This document shows positions 13,451 to 14,530 of a stretch of DNA of 14,530 nt, in pieces. A program made the translations under genes and the position numbers. The stretch lies in assembly GCA_024281135.1 (NCBI GenBank), contig JAMXLG010000408.1:1-14530 (forward strand), given 5' to 3'. This DNA comes from Vulcanimicrobiia bacterium. GTDB taxonomy: Bacteria; Eremiobacterota; Eremiobacteria; Baltobacterales; Baltobacteraceae. The notes under the pieces were generated by a model, which was given only the letters and a program-made list of their open reading frames with translations, made no database searches and had not been told where the DNA came from. Within the stretch, counting starts at the first letter, position 1; each line of letters opens with the position of its first letter.

Positions 13451-13804
13451 TTATCGAACGAGTTCGATGAGGGAGAGTTCGGCCGCGTCGCCCGGGCGGA
13501 CGCGCGTCTTGGTGATGCGCGTGTATCCGCCGGAGCGGCCTTTGAGCGCGGGCGCGATCTGCTCGACCAGCTTCTTCGCGACGGCAGGTTCCGTGATGAA
13601 CTCGGCAACCTGACGACGCGAGTGAAGATCACCCGCCATCGCGGTCGTGATCAGACGCTCGACGACCTTGCTGATTTCTTTCGCCTTGGTCGAGGTCGTT
13701 TCGATCTTCTCGTGCTTGAAGAACGACGTAGCGAGATTGCGCAGCAGAGCCTTGCGGTGTCCGTCCGTGCGCGAGAGACGTTTATAAGCGATTTGGTGCG
13801 GCAT
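13451..13804 (-). CDS. rplQ: 50S ribosomal protein L17
   Basis: L17 is a protein of the large ribosomal subunit, and here it follows rpoA as in most bacteria. The 117 residues give the canonical start MPHQIAYKRLSRTDGHRKALLRN (family: R-x-L-x-R-x-x-x-H-R-x-A-L-x-R-N-L), then FFKHEKIETTSTKAKEISKVVERLITTA (28-55) and the basic C-terminal GGYTRITKTRVRPGDAAELSLIELV (92-116). The frame is open to 13879, but the ATG at 13804 matches the conserved N-terminus and has GGAG and GGGAA upstream. It starts 22 bases after rpoA ends. The intrinsic terminator after it marks the normal end of the ribosomal operon. Confidence 0.97.
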   Translation of the reverse strand: MPHQIAYKRLSRTDGHRKALLRNLATSFFKHEKIETTSTKAKEISKVVERLITTAMAGDLHSRRQVAEFITEPAVAKKLVEQIAPALKGRSGGYTRITKTRVRPGDAAELSLIELVR

Positions 13805-13826
13805 TACTCCATTTCCCGATACGCCT

Positions 13827-14530
13827 TTAGCTCTGGCGCAGCGAGAGCCCCCTCTCAGCGAGTACTTGTTTGATTTCATCGAGCGACTTGCGTCCGAAGT
13901 TGCGCATCTTCATGATCTCGTCTTCCGTGAGATCGAGAAGTTCCGACACCTTCGAAATGCCTGCGCGCTTGAGGCAGTTGAACGAACGCACCGAGAGATT
14001 GAGCGTCTCGACGGGAATGTCCCATTCGTTCGGCGGCGCTTCCGGCAGCGGCTCTTCGCGATTCGTGAATCCGACGAAGAGATCGAGCTGTTCTTGCATG
14101 ATCGTCGCCGCGGTTGCGAGCGCATCATCCGGCGTAATCGAGCCGTTCGTTTCGATCTCGATCGTGAGACGATCGAAGTCGACGCTCTGACCGACGCGCG
14201 TGTCGTCAACGGTGAAGTTGACCTTGCGGATCGGTGAGAAGATCGAGTCGAGCGGAATGAGTCCGATCATGTGCTCGATGTTGCGCTGCTTGTCGGCCAT
14301 GACATAGCCACGGCCCTTCTCGACGCCGATTTCCATCGAGAGCTTCGCATCTTTCGACGACAGCGTCGCGAGGTGGTAGTTCGGATCGAGAATTTCGACG
14401 TCGGCATCCGGCGCGATATCCGCAGCAGTCACATCCTTCGGTCCGGCGACCGAGAGGTTGAGCATCAACGCGATCGTGTCTTCGACCATCCCGGGGATCG
14501 TCGAGAATTCGTGCAGCACGCCGTCGATCT
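13827..14530 (-). CDS. rpoA: DNA-directed RNA polymerase subunit alpha (5' end outside window)
   Basis: The visible 233 residues are the C-terminal part of the alpha subunit; roughly 80-100 N-terminal residues lie beyond the window edge. The frame is still open at the edge, reading IDGVLHEFSTIPG, the standard alpha N-terminal-domain strand. The apparent start at 14519 is an internal valine codon. Dimerisation-domain motifs follow: YVMADKQR, IGLIPLDSIFSPIRKVNFTVDDTRVGQSVDFDRLTIEIETNGSITPDDALATAA. The C-terminal domain, which contacts UP elements and activators, is intact: LNLSVRSFNCLKRAGISKVSELLDLTEDEIMKMRNFGRKSLDEIKQVLAERGLSL. It is transcribed together with rplQ. Confidence 0.97.
   Translation of the reverse strand, partial: IDGVLHEFSTIPGMVEDTIALMLNLSVAGPKDVTAADIAPDADVEILDPNYHLATLSSKDAKLSMEIGVEKGRGYVMADKQRNIEHMIGLIPLDSIFSPIRKVNFTVDDTRVGQSVDFDRLTIEIETNGSITPDDALATAATIMQEQLDLFVGFTNREEPLPEAPPNEWDIPVETLNLSVRSFNCLKRAGISKVSELLDLTEDEIMKMRNFGRKSLDEIKQVLAERGLSLRQS

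Noticed and set aside
13805..13879. 25-residue N-terminal extension of L17
   Set aside because: L17 almost always starts with a short Met-x-His-type N-terminus, exactly as at 13804. The extension would overlap the conserved end of rpoA.
1..14530. CRISPR arrays, tRNA/rRNA genes, insertion sequences, phage genes
   Set aside because: No regular spaced repeats, cloverleaf-like segments, transposase or integrase motifs, or terminal inverted repeats were found.

Overview
The window looks like chromosomal DNA from a free-living bacterium of fairly high G+C content. GTG starts are common, the gene packing is tight, and four to five complete transcription units are visible. The order rpoA-rplQ followed by trpDCFBA, with an RlmI-type methyltransferase, a RocA/PruA-type dehydrogenase and a CGNR zinc-finger regulator, suggests a little-studied soil-type lineage. 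Eremiobacterota/Vulcanimicrobiota, or a neighbour of Actinobacteria, Chloroflexi or Armatimonadetes, would fit. The phylum is a guess, because no rRNA gene is present. I see no phage, insertion sequence, CRISPR array, tRNA or rRNA.

Left part (1-1590): a CGNR/ABATE-type regulator points left. Opposite it is a small operon on the plus strand: a 44-codon ORF, a VOC (glyoxalase-fold) protein and an antibiotic-biosynthesis-monooxygenase-like protein. Each is coupled to the next by overlapping stop and start codons, and a strong hairpin terminator closes the operon. A near-perfect sigma70 promoter for the operon shares its -35 region with a promoter for the regulator. This is the most self-contained unit in the window and the best candidate for a small regulated stress or detoxification module.

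Middle-left (1590-5280): a diheme cytochrome c lipoprotein on the plus strand runs tail-to-tail into an AraC-family regulator. Upstream of the regulator lie a 9-bp inverted repeat and a glycosidase-like lipoprotein. These are probably exported functions. Middle (5297-8038): an RlmI-like rRNA methyltransferase directly follows a 1-pyrroline-5-carboxylate (glutamate semialdehyde) dehydrogenase gene, both on the minus strand. Then come a GNAT acetyltransferase and a small membrane protein on the plus strand (8168-8979).

Right part (8976-14530), all minus strand: the 3' end of the ribosomal operon (rpoA, cut by the window edge, and rplQ), an intrinsic terminator, then trpD, trpC, trpF, trpB and trpA. 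These encode the last five steps of tryptophan synthesis from anthranilate. Every trp junction overlaps by 4 to 17 bases. trpE and trpG are not in the window. The terminator's U-tract ends only seven bases before the trpD start codon. That leaves no room for a promoter or a ribosome-binding site, so trp expression may depend on controlled read-through from the ribosomal operon.
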